Source: Azoarcus sp.
Lineage (GTDB): Bacteria > Pseudomonadota > Gammaproteobacteria > Burkholderiales > Rhodocyclaceae
Length of the DNA stretch: 64,000 nucleotides
Direction of reading: 5' to 3'
Assembly: GCA_031268195.1 (NCBI GenBank)
Contig: JAIRXQ010000012.1
Location: 1-64,000 of the forward strand
Below, piece by piece: positions 29,298 to 39,437 of the stretch (the stretch's first letter is position 1; every line of letters starts with the position of its first letter). Under the pieces are notes generated by a model. The model was not told where the DNA came from, did no database searches, and saw only the letters and a list, made by a program, of their open reading frames with translations. A program made the position numbers and the translations under genes.

Positions 29298-30614
29298 CTA
29301 TTGCGCTGGACTCCAGGCGGGTTCCCGGACATCGCTGGCCTGAATCGTAATGCGTTGCCTGATGCCGCCGTCGGCAGAGACTGCGGACAGCATGCCTCGT
29401 CCGCCAATGTCGGTGGCATAGAGAATCATGTTGCTGTTGGGGGCGAAACTGGGCGATTCGTCACGCGCCGAACTGGTGAGAATCGTGACCTGGCGACTGG
29501 CGAGTTCCATGACCGCCACCTGAAAGCCCGCGTCGGAGCGGGTGACGAACACCAGCTTCTTGCCGTCGGCAGAGGGGCGTGGCGTGACGTTGTAGGAATT
29601 CTGGAACGTGATGCGCTCGACGCCGCCGCCGCTTGCGCTGGTACGGTAGATTTGCGGCCCGCCGCTGCGATCGGAAGTGAAATAGATCCACTGTCCGTCG
29701 GGCGACCACGCCGGTTCAGTGTCGATGCCGGAGGAAGTGACCAGCCGCCGTGCGCCGGAGCCGTCGGCGTTGATCGTATAGACTTGCGAGAGGCCATCCT
29801 TGGTCAGCACGACCGCAAGGCGCTTGCCGTCCGGCGCCCAGGCGGGGGCCGAGTTCGAGCCTTTGAAGTTTGCCAGCACCTTGCGCTGTCCAGTGGCGAG
29901 CGTATGCACGTAGACGATCGGCTTTTTGGCCTCGAACGATACGTAGGCAAGGCGTGTGCCGTCGGGTGACCATGCGGGAGAGATGATGGATTCGGGCGAA
30001 CGCAACGCTGTTTGCGCGTTCATGCCGTCCGCGTCGGCGATTTGCAGTTCGTAGCGGCTGCCGGTTTTGACCACGTAGGCGATGCGGCTGGAGAAATACC
30101 CCGCAATGCCGGTGAGTTTTTCGTAGATGAAATCGGCGATGCGATGCGCGGTAAGGCGGTATTGCGCGGGTGTCGCTTGCAGCGACAGGCCGCCCAGACT
30201 GGCGTTATTGCTCTTGTGGGTGTCGAACAGGCGGAAACGAATCTCGGATTGCCCGCCCGATGAAGGCAGTACCGAGGCGGCGAGCGCCGCATCCGCACCG
30301 CGCGAAGCCAGGGCGGGAAGATCGGGCGGCCGCGATTCCGGCAGGGACAGCAAACCGAGGTCGATCATCTGGAATTTGCCGCTGCGTTCGAGGTCGGCGC
30401 GCACGATCTCCGAGATGGAATGGGGCAGGCTGGCTTCGTTTTCAAAAACCGGAATGGCGACCGGGAAGGGCTTTGCGTCGGAGCCTTCGATGACGATAGA
30501 AAGCGAATCCTGAGCGCGTGCGACGAGCGCCAGAGCGCTCAAAAGGACGACGCATAACAGTCGGAATGTGCCGACGAAAATACCGGCAGCGGAAGCAGAA
30601 GAAGTATTGACCAT
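29298..30614 (-). CDS. tolB: Tol-Pal system protein TolB
   Basis: A periplasmic six-bladed beta-propeller protein that binds Pal and TolA. The ATG at 30614 gives 438 residues with a signal peptide (about 1-35, ending ARAQ). An N-terminal alpha/beta domain is followed by WSPDG- and WAPDG-type propeller repeats (SPAWSPDGTRLAY, EPAWSPDGQWIYF, PRPSADGKKLVF). Longer starts would place a non-conserved stretch before the signal. Confidence 0.95.
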   Translation of the reverse strand: MVNTSSASAAGIFVGTFRLLCVVLLSALALVARAQDSLSIVIEGSDAKPFPVAIPVFENEASLPHSISEIVRADLERSGKFQMIDLGLLSLPESRPPDLPALASRGADAALAASVLPSSGGQSEIRFRLFDTHKSNNASLGGLSLQATPAQYRLTAHRIADFIYEKLTGIAGYFSSRIAYVVKTGSRYELQIADADGMNAQTALRSPESIISPAWSPDGTRLAYVSFEAKKPIVYVHTLATGQRKVLANFKGSNSAPAWAPDGKRLAVVLTKDGLSQVYTINADGSGARRLVTSSGIDTEPAWSPDGQWIYFTSDRSGGPQIYRTSASGGGVERITFQNSYNVTPRPSADGKKLVFVTRSDAGFQVAVMELASRQVTILTSSARDESPSFAPNSNMILYATDIGGRGMLSAVSADGGIRQRITIQASDVREPAWSPAQ

Positions 30615-30709
30615 GGTCTGAGATGTATTGAGTTCGCGGATTATAACCATAATGCGTAACAAGAGGTGGAGAAGGCAGCGAAAAGGATGAAAGAAGCAAA
30701 AAATCTGTT

Positions 30710-31501
30710 TCATTCTTTCAACGGATGAAACTCCAACGTCAGGGTTCTCGGCGGTTTGCTACCATCCGTGGGCTGCGGCAGCGGCGAGGATTTACGGATG
30801 GCGCGCTCGGCCGCATTATCCACAGCAGGGTTGCCCGAAGAGCTTTTCAATCGAACCTCCGTTACTTCGCCGTTTGGCAGCTGGCCGATTTCGAAAACGA
30901 CCGTGGGGTCACCGGACGCCCCGGCTGGCCGAATCACATTGCCCCTTACCTTGTTTCTGATCGCCGCCTTGTAAGCATCGCTCAGGCCGGCTGGCGAACC
31001 GCCGCCAGCAGATTTCGGGCTGTTGCCCAACAGTGCGCTGGCTTCCCGGGCGTCCTCTGCGTTCGCGAGTGCGCTGTTGAGCTTTTGTTTGGGAACGAGC
31101 TCGATCGGCTTGAGATCTTTCGGTTTCTCCGGCTCTTCCTTCTTTTTGGGTTCTTCCTTTTTCTTGGGCTCTTCTTTTTTCTTCGGCTCCTCTTTTTTCT
31201 TGGGTTCTTCCTTTTTCTTCGTGGCGATTTCAGGCATGGGCTGCGGCTTTTCGATCTCGGGCTTGGGCGGTTCCGGTTCCGGTGGCGGTACTGGCGGCGC
31301 AGGCGGCGCCTGCACGGCGGGCGGCGCTGGCGGCATGCCGACGAGCCCGACTTCGAGCGTGCCGATCGGTTGGCTTTTCCAGTTGATACCGAAAAACAGG
31401 AAGATGAACAGCCCGCAGTGAACAGCGACGGTGAGGGCGAGTGACAAGAATTTGCGTGGCTTGTCCTCGGCGGGGCGTTGGTCTGGCCGAAAATCTCTCA
31501 T
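30710..31501 (-). CDS. tolA: TolA protein
   Basis: A 263-residue inner-membrane protein that spans the periplasm and couples TolQR energy to TolB/Pal. One transmembrane helix at about 20-38, a Pro-rich then Lys/Glu-rich domain II containing five KKKEEP repeats, and a C-terminal TonB-like domain III from about 165 (AAIRNKVRGNVIRP, VFEIGQLPNGEV, PPRTLTLEFHP). Domain II is short compared with the enteric protein. It starts inside the tolR stop. Confidence 0.94.
   Translation of the reverse strand: MRDFRPDQRPAEDKPRKFLSLALTVAVHCGLFIFLFFGINWKSQPIGTLEVGLVGMPPAPPAVQAPPAPPVPPPEPEPPKPEIEKPQPMPEIATKKKEEPKKKEEPKKKEEPKKKEEPKKKEEPEKPKDLKPIELVPKQKLNSALANAEDAREASALLGNSPKSAGGGSPAGLSDAYKAAIRNKVRGNVIRPAGASGDPTVVFEIGQLPNGEVTEVRLKSSSGNPAVDNAAERAIRKSSPLPQPTDGSKPPRTLTLEFHPLKE
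31131..31220 (-). repeat. Five 18-bp repeats in tolA domain II
   Basis: Five nearly identical 18-base units encode KKKEEP (one reads KKEEPE at the edge) in the periplasm-spanning arm of TolA. Copy number could vary by slippage and so change the arm length. Confidence 0.8.
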
Positions 31502-31902
31502 TTGCTCCCGCTGCTCTTCGTTTGCAGGCTGACCTTCTTTGCACCCATCTCCCGCGCGGCTTCGAGCACGTCGATGACTTTTTGGTACGGCAGCTCGTTA
31601 TGTGCGGCGACGAGGAGCGGGCGACCCGTTTCGACCAGTTGCTTGATTTCCCGTTGTAGCTCGACCGCGCTGACCGATCTGGCGGCGGCGTTGGCGTTCA
31701 GGCGCACGGCGAATTTGCCGTCCCGGTCGACTTCGACCACGGCGGCTTCTTGCGGCGGCGCGACGAGTGGCCCTGCCGAGGGAATTTCGATATTGCCGGA
31801 TTGCATCATGGGGGCGGTCACCATGAAAATGACCAGCAACACCAGCATCACGTCGATGTAGGGGACGACGTTGATTTCGTTTTTGAGGCGGCGTTGACGC
31901 AT
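31498..31902 (-). CDS. tolR: TolR protein
   Basis: A 134-residue ExbD/TolR protein of the proton-driven TolQR motor. One transmembrane helix follows a short basic N-terminus, with the protonatable Asp17 in VVPYIDVMLVLLVIFMV. The periplasmic domain is about 90 residues. It lies between tolQ and tolA. Confidence 0.96.
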   Translation of the reverse strand: MRQRRLKNEINVVPYIDVMLVLLVIFMVTAPMMQSGNIEIPSAGPLVAPPQEAAVVEVDRDGKFAVRLNANAAARSVSAVELQREIKQLVETGRPLLVAAHNELPYQKVIDVLEAAREMGAKKVSLQTKSSGSK

Positions 31903-31921
31903 GAGGTGTATCCGAACGGGT

Positions 31922-32605
31922 TCAGCGCAGGTTGCGTTGCAGGATGTTGGAGAACTCTTCCATGAAGCTCTCGAAACGGATGCCGATGCGGTCGATGTCG
32001 TGCGCGAAGCGGTTGTAGGCGACCACGGCGGGAATGGCCGCGAACAGGCCGACGGCGGTGGCGATCAGCGCCTCCGCGATGCCGGGCGCGACATTCGTCA
32101 AGGTGGCGGCGGCGACGTTCTGGAGGCCGAGGAAGGCATGCATGATCCCCCAGACCGTACCCAAAAGACCGATGTACGGCGACACCGAACCGACCGAGGC
32201 GAGGAAGGCGAGATGGGCGTCGAGGTCGTCGACTGCGCGCTGGAAAGTGGCGCGCATCGCGCGCCGGGAGCCGTCGATGGTGGCGGCCGAGTCGTGGCTG
32301 CTGTCGCGCAGTTTGGTGAATTCACGATAACCGGACTCGAAAATGCGCTCCATGCCGCCGCTGCGAAAGCGCCCGCCTGCGGCGGCGTGGTACATCAGAT
32401 CGAGATCGCCGCCGCTCCAGAAATCGCGCTCGAAAACGTCGGTCTTGGAGCGCGCCGAGCGGATCTGGAACCATTTGCGGAAGATCCAGTACCACGACAG
32501 CAGGGAGAGCAATAACAGCAAGCCGATGATGAGCTGGACGGGGATTGTGGCTTCCCCTACCAGATTGAGGATGGACAAGTCATGCGTGGTGGTGACAGTG
32601 GGCAT
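31922..32605 (-). CDS. tolQ: TolQ protein
   Basis: A 227-residue ExbB/TolQ motor protein with three transmembrane helices: one near the N-terminus, and two in the PYIGLLGTVWGIMHAF and ATAVGLFAAIPAVVAYN regions. The ATG at 32605 is chosen because it is five bases after the ybgC stop and the first helix follows normally. Confidence 0.95.
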   Translation of the reverse strand: MPTVTTTHDLSILNLVGEATIPVQLIIGLLLLLSLLSWYWIFRKWFQIRSARSKTDVFERDFWSGGDLDLMYHAAAGGRFRSGGMERIFESGYREFTKLRDSSHDSAATIDGSRRAMRATFQRAVDDLDAHLAFLASVGSVSPYIGLLGTVWGIMHAFLGLQNVAAATLTNVAPGIAEALIATAVGLFAAIPAVVAYNRFAHDIDRIGIRFESFMEEFSNILQRNLR

Positions 32606-32610
32606 CGCGG

Positions 32611-33105
32611 TCAGGAAATAGAAAGAGACAGTTGAGAAAGAGAAAGTTGATTTTGAAACTGTTTGAAAACCGCCTCCGGCCAAGGGGTGGGGCGGCCCGT
32701 AAGGGGGTTGACGCAAGCGACCTTGGTTTTAGCCTCAAACAATATAACATTGTCACGCATGATACGCTGCTTAAACCATACACTTGCGCCGTGCAGATCG
32801 TGCAGGGTGGTGATGACCTTCAGGCTGTCGTCGAGATGGCCGGAGGCGAGATAGTCGGCCTGCACTTTGCTGATGACGAAAAGCGGGCCGCCGGAATCGA
32901 GCAATTCTTTCTGGCTGAAACCGAGTTCGCGCAACCATTCGGAGCGGCCGCGCTCACAGTAGCGCAGATAGTTGGCGTAGTAGACGACGCCTCCCGCATC
33001 GGTGTCCTCGTAATAGATGCGCACGGGCAGAACGAAAGCGGGTGGATTCGAAGCGTTGCTGGAAGATGTATCGGAGGTTGTATCGGAGATGGGTTGTTTT
33101 TTCAT
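32611..33105 (-). CDS. ybgC: Acyl-CoA thioesterase YbgC
   Basis: A 164-residue hot-dog-fold thioesterase, first gene of the tol-pal cluster. The active-site segment is YYEDTDAGGVVYYANYL at about 31-47. From the ATG at 33105 there is a 24-residue Ser/Thr/Asn-rich tail before the fold, longer than in E. coli. A further upstream start is open but unlikely. Confidence 0.93.
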   Translation of the reverse strand: MKKQPISDTTSDTSSSNASNPPAFVLPVRIYYEDTDAGGVVYYANYLRYCERGRSEWLRELGFSQKELLDSGGPLFVISKVQADYLASGHLDDSLKVITTLHDLHGASVWFKQRIMRDNVILFEAKTKVACVNPLTGRPTPWPEAVFKQFQNQLSLSQLSLSIS

Positions 33106-33337
33106 GATATCGACATGACATTTCGCTCGCAGCGTGCCATTGTACGCCGAACTTGCGCTTCGCATAGTAGTCGATGATGCGGAGGGCGATTGTATCCGGT
33201 ATGGAAAAAGTCTCGCTGACGACCGGGGAACAGGCAGGATGACACGCTTGCGGGCTGCAAAAACGCAAACCCGGTGCTATTCTTCCCACCCTGGGCAGAT
33301 TGCCGTTCGACGGCATATTTTTTCGACTGGTTGCAGC

Positions 33338-34495
33338 GTGGCTTTCAGTTTCAATCCTTTCAAGAAACCCGAATCGAATCCCACTGCTTCGCGGGGAGGT
33401 GCGCCTTCTTCGTCGGCTGCGGACGATGCGCGGCAGCATAGCGAGTTGTCTGCGCTCGATTTCTCGCACGCCAGCCAGCAAGGGGCGATCGAAGTCACAG
33501 AAGTCACTGCCGGCATCGGCGTGGTCTATGAGGAAGCGGCGGTGCTGTATGCCAATAGCAACGACCGCGATGCCGAACATCTGCTCACCGCCGTGTTCGA
33601 TGACCCTTCCGCCACGGTGGGTGAAGGCTTGTGGATGATGCTGCTCGACCTCTACCGCCTGACCGGGCAGCGTGACCGCTTCGAGTCCAGGGTGATCGAC
33701 TACGCACGCCGCTTCGAACGCTCGCCCCCGGCGTGGGAAGATTTGTCTCTCCAGCCCGCGAAACGGCGCGCCGATACCTCTGCGGCGCTGGTCAACCTGC
33801 CCGCTGCCCTGAACGCGCAGGTGGCGCAGCAGTTGCAGCAGGTGGGGGTGATCGGGCGCAAGAGCGGGTCGTTGCGCGTCGACCTCGGTCGCGTGCGCTC
33901 GCTCGATGACAATGGCGTGCAGTTGATGAAGCAGGTGTTGGCACAGTTGGCCGCTGACCGCGTCAAACTCACCATCCTCAACGCCTCTCGTCTGGTGGAT
34001 TTGCTCGCACCCAAGGTCAAGCCGGGCGAGGCGGGGAATCGCGGCTACTGGATGCTGATGCTGGAGATGCTCAAGTATACCGGCGAGAGCGCGCGTTTCG
34101 AGGATCTGGCGGTCGATTACGCGGTGACATTCGAGGAGTCGCCGCCGTCGTGGGAATCGAGGGTGCCCACGCCGGGCGAGCAGCAAGCCGCCGCCGAGGA
34201 AGCCGCGCACGCGCGCGGCGAGGAAGAATTCTATTTCGACGGCGAATTGACCGGATCGAGCAGCGAAGCGATTCGCAAGCTCGACGATTTCGCCGCCGCG
34301 CGTCAGACGGTGGTGGTCGACTGTAGCCAGTTGCGCCGCGTCGATTTCGTGGCGGCGGGAACGCTGTTCAACGCGCTTGCCTCGCTTCAGGCCAAGGGCA
34401 AGGTCGTACAGCTACAAAAGGTCAACGCCATGGTTGGCGCGCTGATGCGGGTGATGAGCATCGATCAGGTGGCGATGGTGACGTTGCGCGGCTGA
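33338..34495 (+). CDS. Double-STAS protein with duplicated helical module
   Basis: A soluble 385-residue protein from the GTG at 33338 (the segment before FSFNPFKK is not convincing). It is built of two copies of a pair: a helical module ending SPPAWE or SPPSWE (about residues 90-140 and 235-275), each followed by an STAS-like sheet domain ([36 protein letters not shown]). The second STAS copy is the better preserved, as in SpoIIAA-type proteins. It may be an anti-sigma-antagonist-like scaffold; no kinase or phosphatase partner is adjacent. It precedes hslV. Confidence 0.65.
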   Translation: MAFSFNPFKKPESNPTASRGGAPSSSAADDARQHSELSALDFSHASQQGAIEVTEVTAGIGVVYEEAAVLYANSNDRDAEHLLTAVFDDPSATVGEGLWMMLLDLYRLTGQRDRFESRVIDYARRFERSPPAWEDLSLQPAKRRADTSAALVNLPAALNAQVAQQLQQVGVIGRKSGSLRVDLGRVRSLDDNGVQLMKQVLAQLAADRVKLTILNASRLVDLLAPKVKPGEAGNRGYWMLMLEMLKYTGESARFEDLAVDYAVTFEESPPSWESRVPTPGEQQAAAEEAAHARGEEEFYFDGELTGSSSEAIRKLDDFAAARQTVVVDCSQLRRVDFVAAGTLFNALASLQAKGKVVQLQKVNAMVGALMRVMSIDQVAMVTLRG

Positions 34496-34631
34496 ACGAG
34501 GGCGATCACAAGCCGGCGTTGAGCGGGGCGTTCGCCCAGCCGGAAGCGTGCGGTGGCATCCGGCCATATCACGGCATTTCCGCGCGGTCTGTATTACCAT
34601 CGCGCTCCTTTGCCCATTACCGGGAACATTC

Positions 34632-35171
34632 ATGGAACAGTATCACGGCACGACCATCCTGTCGGTTCGTTGCGGCAACCGGGTCGCGCTCGGCGGCGAC
34701 GGACAGGTCACGCTCGGCAACGTCGTCATCAAGGCCACGGCGCGCAAGGTGCGCACGCTCTACGAGGGCCGCATCCTCGCCGGATTTGCGGGCGGTACGG
34801 CGGATGCCTTCACCCTGTTCGAACGCTTCGAGGCCAAGCTCGAAAAACATCAGGGCAACCTGCTGCGTAGCGCGGTGGAACTCGCCAAGGACTGGCGCAC
34901 CGATCGCATGCTGCGGCGGCTGGAGGCCATGCTCGCGGTGGCCGACCGTGAGCACTCGCTCATCATCACCGGTAATGGCGATGTGCTCGAACCCGAACAG
35001 GGCATCGTCGCCATCGGCAGCGGTGGCGCGTATGCCCAGGCCGCCGCGCGCGCGCTGCTGGAGAACACCGCCCTCACGCCGAAGGAGATCGTCGCCAAAT
35101 CCCTGGCGATCGCGGGCGATATCTGCATTTATACCAACCAGAACCACATCATCGAGGAGCTGGACGAATGA
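34632..35171 (+). CDS. hslV: ATP-dependent protease subunit HslV
   Basis: The proteasome-like peptidase of the HslUV complex. The 179-residue precursor starts MEQYHG, and removal of this propeptide exposes the catalytic N-terminal Thr7 in [23 protein letters not shown] and [16 protein letters not shown] are family signatures. It overlaps hslU by four bases. Confidence 0.97.
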   Translation: MEQYHGTTILSVRCGNRVALGGDGQVTLGNVVIKATARKVRTLYEGRILAGFAGGTADAFTLFERFEAKLEKHQGNLLRSAVELAKDWRTDRMLRRLEAMLAVADREHSLIITGNGDVLEPEQGIVAIGSGGAYAQAAARALLENTALTPKEIVAKSLAIAGDICIYTNQNHIIEELDE

Positions 35172-36520
35172 ACGAACCCGCCATCTCCTCTCAGGCCCGG
35201 ATGACTCCGGCGGAGATCGTCTCTGAACTCGACAAGCACATCGTTGGCCAGCACATGGCCAAGCGTGTGGTGGCCGTGGCCCTGCGCAGCCGCTGGCGGC
35301 GCGCGCAGGTGGCCGAGCCGTTGCGCAGCGAGATCACGCCCAAGAACATCCTGATGATCGGACCGACCGGCGTGGGTAAAACCGAAATCGCGCGGCGGCT
35401 GGCGCGGCTCACGCAAGCGCCGTTCGTCAAAGTGGAAGCAACCAAGTTCACCGAAGTCGGCTACGTCGGGCGCGATGTGGACACCATCATCCGCGATCTG
35501 GTGGAGATCGCCATCAAGGACGGGCGCGAATGCGCCATGCGTCTGGTGCGCGACCGCGCGCTCGATGCTGCCGAGGATCGTGTGCTCGACGCGCTGCTAC
35601 CCGCCGCGCGTGGCGATTTTGGCGAGGACGCAAGCGCCGCCGACAACGGTACGCGCCAGAAATTCCGCAAGAAGCTGCGCGAAGGCGAACTGAACGACAA
35701 GGAAATCGAACTCGAAGTCGCCGCCTCCTCGATGCACGCCGAGATTTTCGCCCCGCCGGGCATGGAAGAGCTGACGCAGCAGATTCAGGGCATGTTCCAG
35801 AACCTTGGCAGCGGCCAAAAGAGGGCGCGCCGCCTGCGCATCGCGGAGGCGTTGCGGCTGCTCTCCGACGAGGAAGCCGCCAAGCTCATCAACGACGAGG
35901 AAGTGAAGGCCGCCGCCCTGCGCGCCGTGGAGCAAAACGGCATCGTCTTTCTCGACGAAATCGACAAGATCGCCGCGCGCGGTGAAGCGCAGGGCGCGGA
36001 CATCTCCCGGCAAGGCGTGCAGCGCGACCTGTTGCCGCTGGTCGAAGGGGCGACCGTGTCGACCAAGTACGGCATGGTCAAGACCGACCACATCCTGTTC
36101 ATCGCCAGCGGCGCGTTCCATCTCGCGCGGCCGAGCGACCTGATCCCCGAGCTACAGGGGCGTTTTCCGATCCGCGTCGAGCTCGACTCGCTCTCGGTCA
36201 ACGATTTCGAATGCATCCTCACCCAGACCGACGCCTGCCTCACCCGCCAGTACGAGGCGCTGCTGGCTACCGATGGCGTTTCCCTCTCCTTTACCAAGGA
36301 TGGCATTCGCCGCTTGGCCGAGATCGCGTTTCGGGTGAATGAAAAAACCGAGAACATCGGCGCGCGCCGCCTCTACACGGTCATGGAAAAGCTGTTGGAG
36401 GACGTCTCCTTCGAGGCCGGCAACGGTCAGGCCGACTCCGTGACCGTGGATGCCTCCTACGTCGATGCGCGGCTCGAAGGCGTGGCCGGGAAAGAGGATC
36501 TCGCGCGCTACGTTCTGTAG
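35168..36520 (+). CDS. hslU: ATP-dependent protease ATPase subunit HslU
   Basis: The AAA+ unfoldase that feeds HslV. The 450 residues include Walker A GPTGVGKT at about 64-71, the intermediate I domain (about 110-240), Walker B VFLDEIDK at about 258, and the C-terminal RYVL tail that docks in HslV. Co-transcribed with hslV. Confidence 0.97.
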   Translation: MNEPAISSQARMTPAEIVSELDKHIVGQHMAKRVVAVALRSRWRRAQVAEPLRSEITPKNILMIGPTGVGKTEIARRLARLTQAPFVKVEATKFTEVGYVGRDVDTIIRDLVEIAIKDGRECAMRLVRDRALDAAEDRVLDALLPAARGDFGEDASAADNGTRQKFRKKLREGELNDKEIELEVAASSMHAEIFAPPGMEELTQQIQGMFQNLGSGQKRARRLRIAEALRLLSDEEAAKLINDEEVKAAALRAVEQNGIVFLDEIDKIAARGEAQGADISRQGVQRDLLPLVEGATVSTKYGMVKTDHILFIASGAFHLARPSDLIPELQGRFPIRVELDSLSVNDFECILTQTDACLTRQYEALLATDGVSLSFTKDGIRRLAEIAFRVNEKTENIGARRLYTVMEKLLEDVSFEAGNGQADSVTVDASYVDARLEGVAGKEDLARYVL

Positions 36521-36588
36521 GGGTTGGGCGCGTCGTGTCCTGCGGCGCGGCGGTACAATGCGCGGAACTCACCGCATGGAATGTTTCG

Positions 36589-37554
<966 letters not shown>

Positions 37555-37865
37555 GAACAAATAAAAAATGCAGGCGAGAACGGTGATTGATTGCTGTCGG
37601 AAGGATCAATAAATAGACTCGGTGTGCTTGATGATGTAGTCACGAGTCTCGCCTTGTATAAAAGATGCTGACAATATTGATTGTCCGATAAAAATACGCA
37701 CTTTTTTTGATTTATTTTAACGTCACGAATATAAAAAAACAGCGGAAAACCGGGACGTCGGGACAAAATGGGGGGCGCGCGCCGCTTGGAATGTCAAATC
37801 GAATCAGCCATGTTGGTGAGCCTCCGGGAGATCGCTGCGCGGGGGCTGGCACAACGGAAACGGTC
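37555..37865. other. AT-rich intergenic region between accA and tilS
   Basis: A 311-base gap, visibly AT-rich in 37555-37745 compared with its surroundings. It carries a strong promoter candidate (TTGATT-N17-TATAAA, 37707-37735). No clear intrinsic terminator for accA and no recognisable gene is seen. Confidence 0.5.
37707..37735 (+). promoter_or_regulatory. Candidate sigma-70 promoter for tilS
   Basis: TTGATT (37707-37712), a 17-base spacer, and TATAAA (37730-37735). Transcription would begin near 37742, giving a leader of about 125 bases before the tilS ATG at 37866. Confidence 0.55.
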
Positions 37866-38855
37866 ATGACCGTGCGCGATGCCGTCGCCACGGCATTGAC
37901 GGCGGCGGGGGTCGGGCCGGGCGTCCGGCTGTGCTGTGCGCTCTCCGGCGGTGTCGACTCCGTGGTGCTGCTCGATACGCTCGCGGTGCTGCGCGCGCGC
38001 TTCGAATTCGATTTGCAGGCGGCGCACGTTCATCACGGACTCAGCCCGGAGGCGGACGCATGGCAAGCCTTTTGCGAGGACGAGTGCCATCGGCGCGACG
38101 TTGCCCTGCACGTTTTTCGTCTCGATGTGGCGCGCGATTTCCCCCAAGGGCTTGAAGCCTCGGCACGTGCGGCGCGCCATGCGGCGCTGGCGCAGGTCGA
38201 TTGCGACTGGCTGGTGTTGGGGCATCAGCGTGACGATCAGGCCGAAACCGTGCTGTTTCGCCTGCTGCGCGGCGCGGGGGTGCGCGGTGCGGCGTCGATG
38301 GGGGCGGTGGAGCCCTCCGGCGTGTCTGGCCGGGCGGGGCGCCTGCGGCCGCTGCTGGAGACGGGGCGGGCCGAAATCGTTGCTCATGCCCGCGCGCGTG
38401 GCCTCGCTTGGGTGACGGATGCCAGCAACGCCAATCTGGCATTCGCGCGTAACGATTTGCGTCATCGCATCCTGCCCGCGATCGAGGAACGCTTCCCCGC
38501 CGCTCGCGTCACGCTTGCCCGCGCCGCGAAGCATTTCCGCGAAGCGTCCGGTTTGCTCGACGAACTGGCCGCGGCCGATGCGACGTCCTGCGCAGGGGGG
38601 GATGGCGCGCTCGAACGCGGCGCCTTGCTCGGCTTGAGCCCCGCGCGGCTGGCCAATCTCCTGCGCTGGGAGGCGTGGCGGCAAGGCGCATATGCACCGA
38701 CGGCGGTGCGTTTGGCGGAAGCGGTGCGCCAGTTGCGCGATTCGAAGCGGCCTTTGCGTTTCCCGCTGGGCGATGTCGTCTTATGCAGTCGCCGGGGGCG
38801 GGTGTGGTTGGAGAGCGGAAACGCTTCAGGCCAAGTCTTTGAGCACCGAGAGTAG
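37866..38855 (+). CDS. tilS: tRNA(Ile)-lysidine synthetase
   Basis: Modifies the wobble C34 of tRNA-Ile(CAU) to lysidine so that it reads AUA. The PP-loop SGGVDS is at residues 27-32, and GHQRDDQAETVLFRLLRG and ARNDLRHRILP are family signatures. The ATG at 37866 gives 329 residues, about 100 fewer than the E. coli enzyme, mostly at the C-terminus. Its last 30 bases overlap the 3' end of the response-regulator gene on the other strand. Confidence 0.92.
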   Translation: MTVRDAVATALTAAGVGPGVRLCCALSGGVDSVVLLDTLAVLRARFEFDLQAAHVHHGLSPEADAWQAFCEDECHRRDVALHVFRLDVARDFPQGLEASARAARHAALAQVDCDWLVLGHQRDDQAETVLFRLLRGAGVRGAASMGAVEPSGVSGRAGRLRPLLETGRAEIVAHARARGLAWVTDASNANLAFARNDLRHRILPAIEERFPAARVTLARAAKHFREASGLLDELAAADATSCAGGDGALERGALLGLSPARLANLLRWEAWRQGAYAPTAVRLAEAVRQLRDSKRPLRFPLGDVVLCSRRGRVWLESGNASGQVFEHRE

Positions 38856-39437
38856 CTGCGCCAGTTCCACGGCGGAGCGCACTTTCATCTTGTTGAAGAT
38901 GTGCGAACGGTGTGCCTCGACGGTGCGCATGGAAATTGCCAGCTGGTTGGCGATCACCTTGTTGTAGCGCCCTTCGAGGATCAGGTTCATGACTTCCTTT
39001 TCGCGCGAAGTCAGTGCCGCCAGGCGTTCTTCAACCGTGTCGCGGTCAGCGATGACGCGGCGCTTTTCGTCGTCGGCATCGAAGGCGGCGAGCACGCGAT
39101 CAGCCAGTTCGTTGTGGTTGAATGGTTTTTCGATGAAATCGAACGCGCCTTTCTTGAGCGCGCCAACGGCCATCTGGATGTCGCCGTGACCGGTGATGAA
39201 GATGACCGGCAGCGGGCAGTGGTTTTCGAGCAGTACTTCGAAGCAGGCGAGTCCGCTCATGCCGTTCAGACGAATGTCGAGCACGATGCAGCCGCGCCAG
39301 TTGGGCTGCCAGGCCGAGAGGAAGTCCTCGGCAGTCGACCAGCACATGCAGTCGATGCCCCGGGTGCGAAATTGCCATGCGAGCGCATCGCATATGGCGT
39401 CGTCGTCGTCGATGATGTGGGCTTGTTTATTTGTCAT
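38826..39437 (-). CDS. FixJ-family response regulator
   Basis: A 203-residue transcription regulator: receiver domain (about 1-120) with acidic pocket Asp11-Asp12, phospho-acceptor Asp54 and Lys in FDFIEKPF, then a LuxR-type helix-turn-helix (LTSREKEVMNLILEG, MRTVEAHRSHIFNKMKV). It starts one base after the kinase stop. Partner of the PAS kinase. Targets are unknown. Confidence 0.92.
   Translation of the reverse strand: MTNKQAHIIDDDDAICDALAWQFRTRGIDCMCWSTAEDFLSAWQPNWRGCIVLDIRLNGMSGLACFEVLLENHCPLPVIFITGHGDIQMAVGALKKGAFDFIEKPFNHNELADRVLAAFDADDEKRRVIADRDTVEERLAALTSREKEVMNLILEGRYNKVIANQLAISMRTVEAHRSHIFNKMKVRSAVELAQLLSVLKDLA

Noticed and set aside
36300-36560. tRNA or other stable RNA near accA
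   Set aside because: No cloverleaf or CCA end could be found; the sequence is the 3' end of hslU and a short gap.
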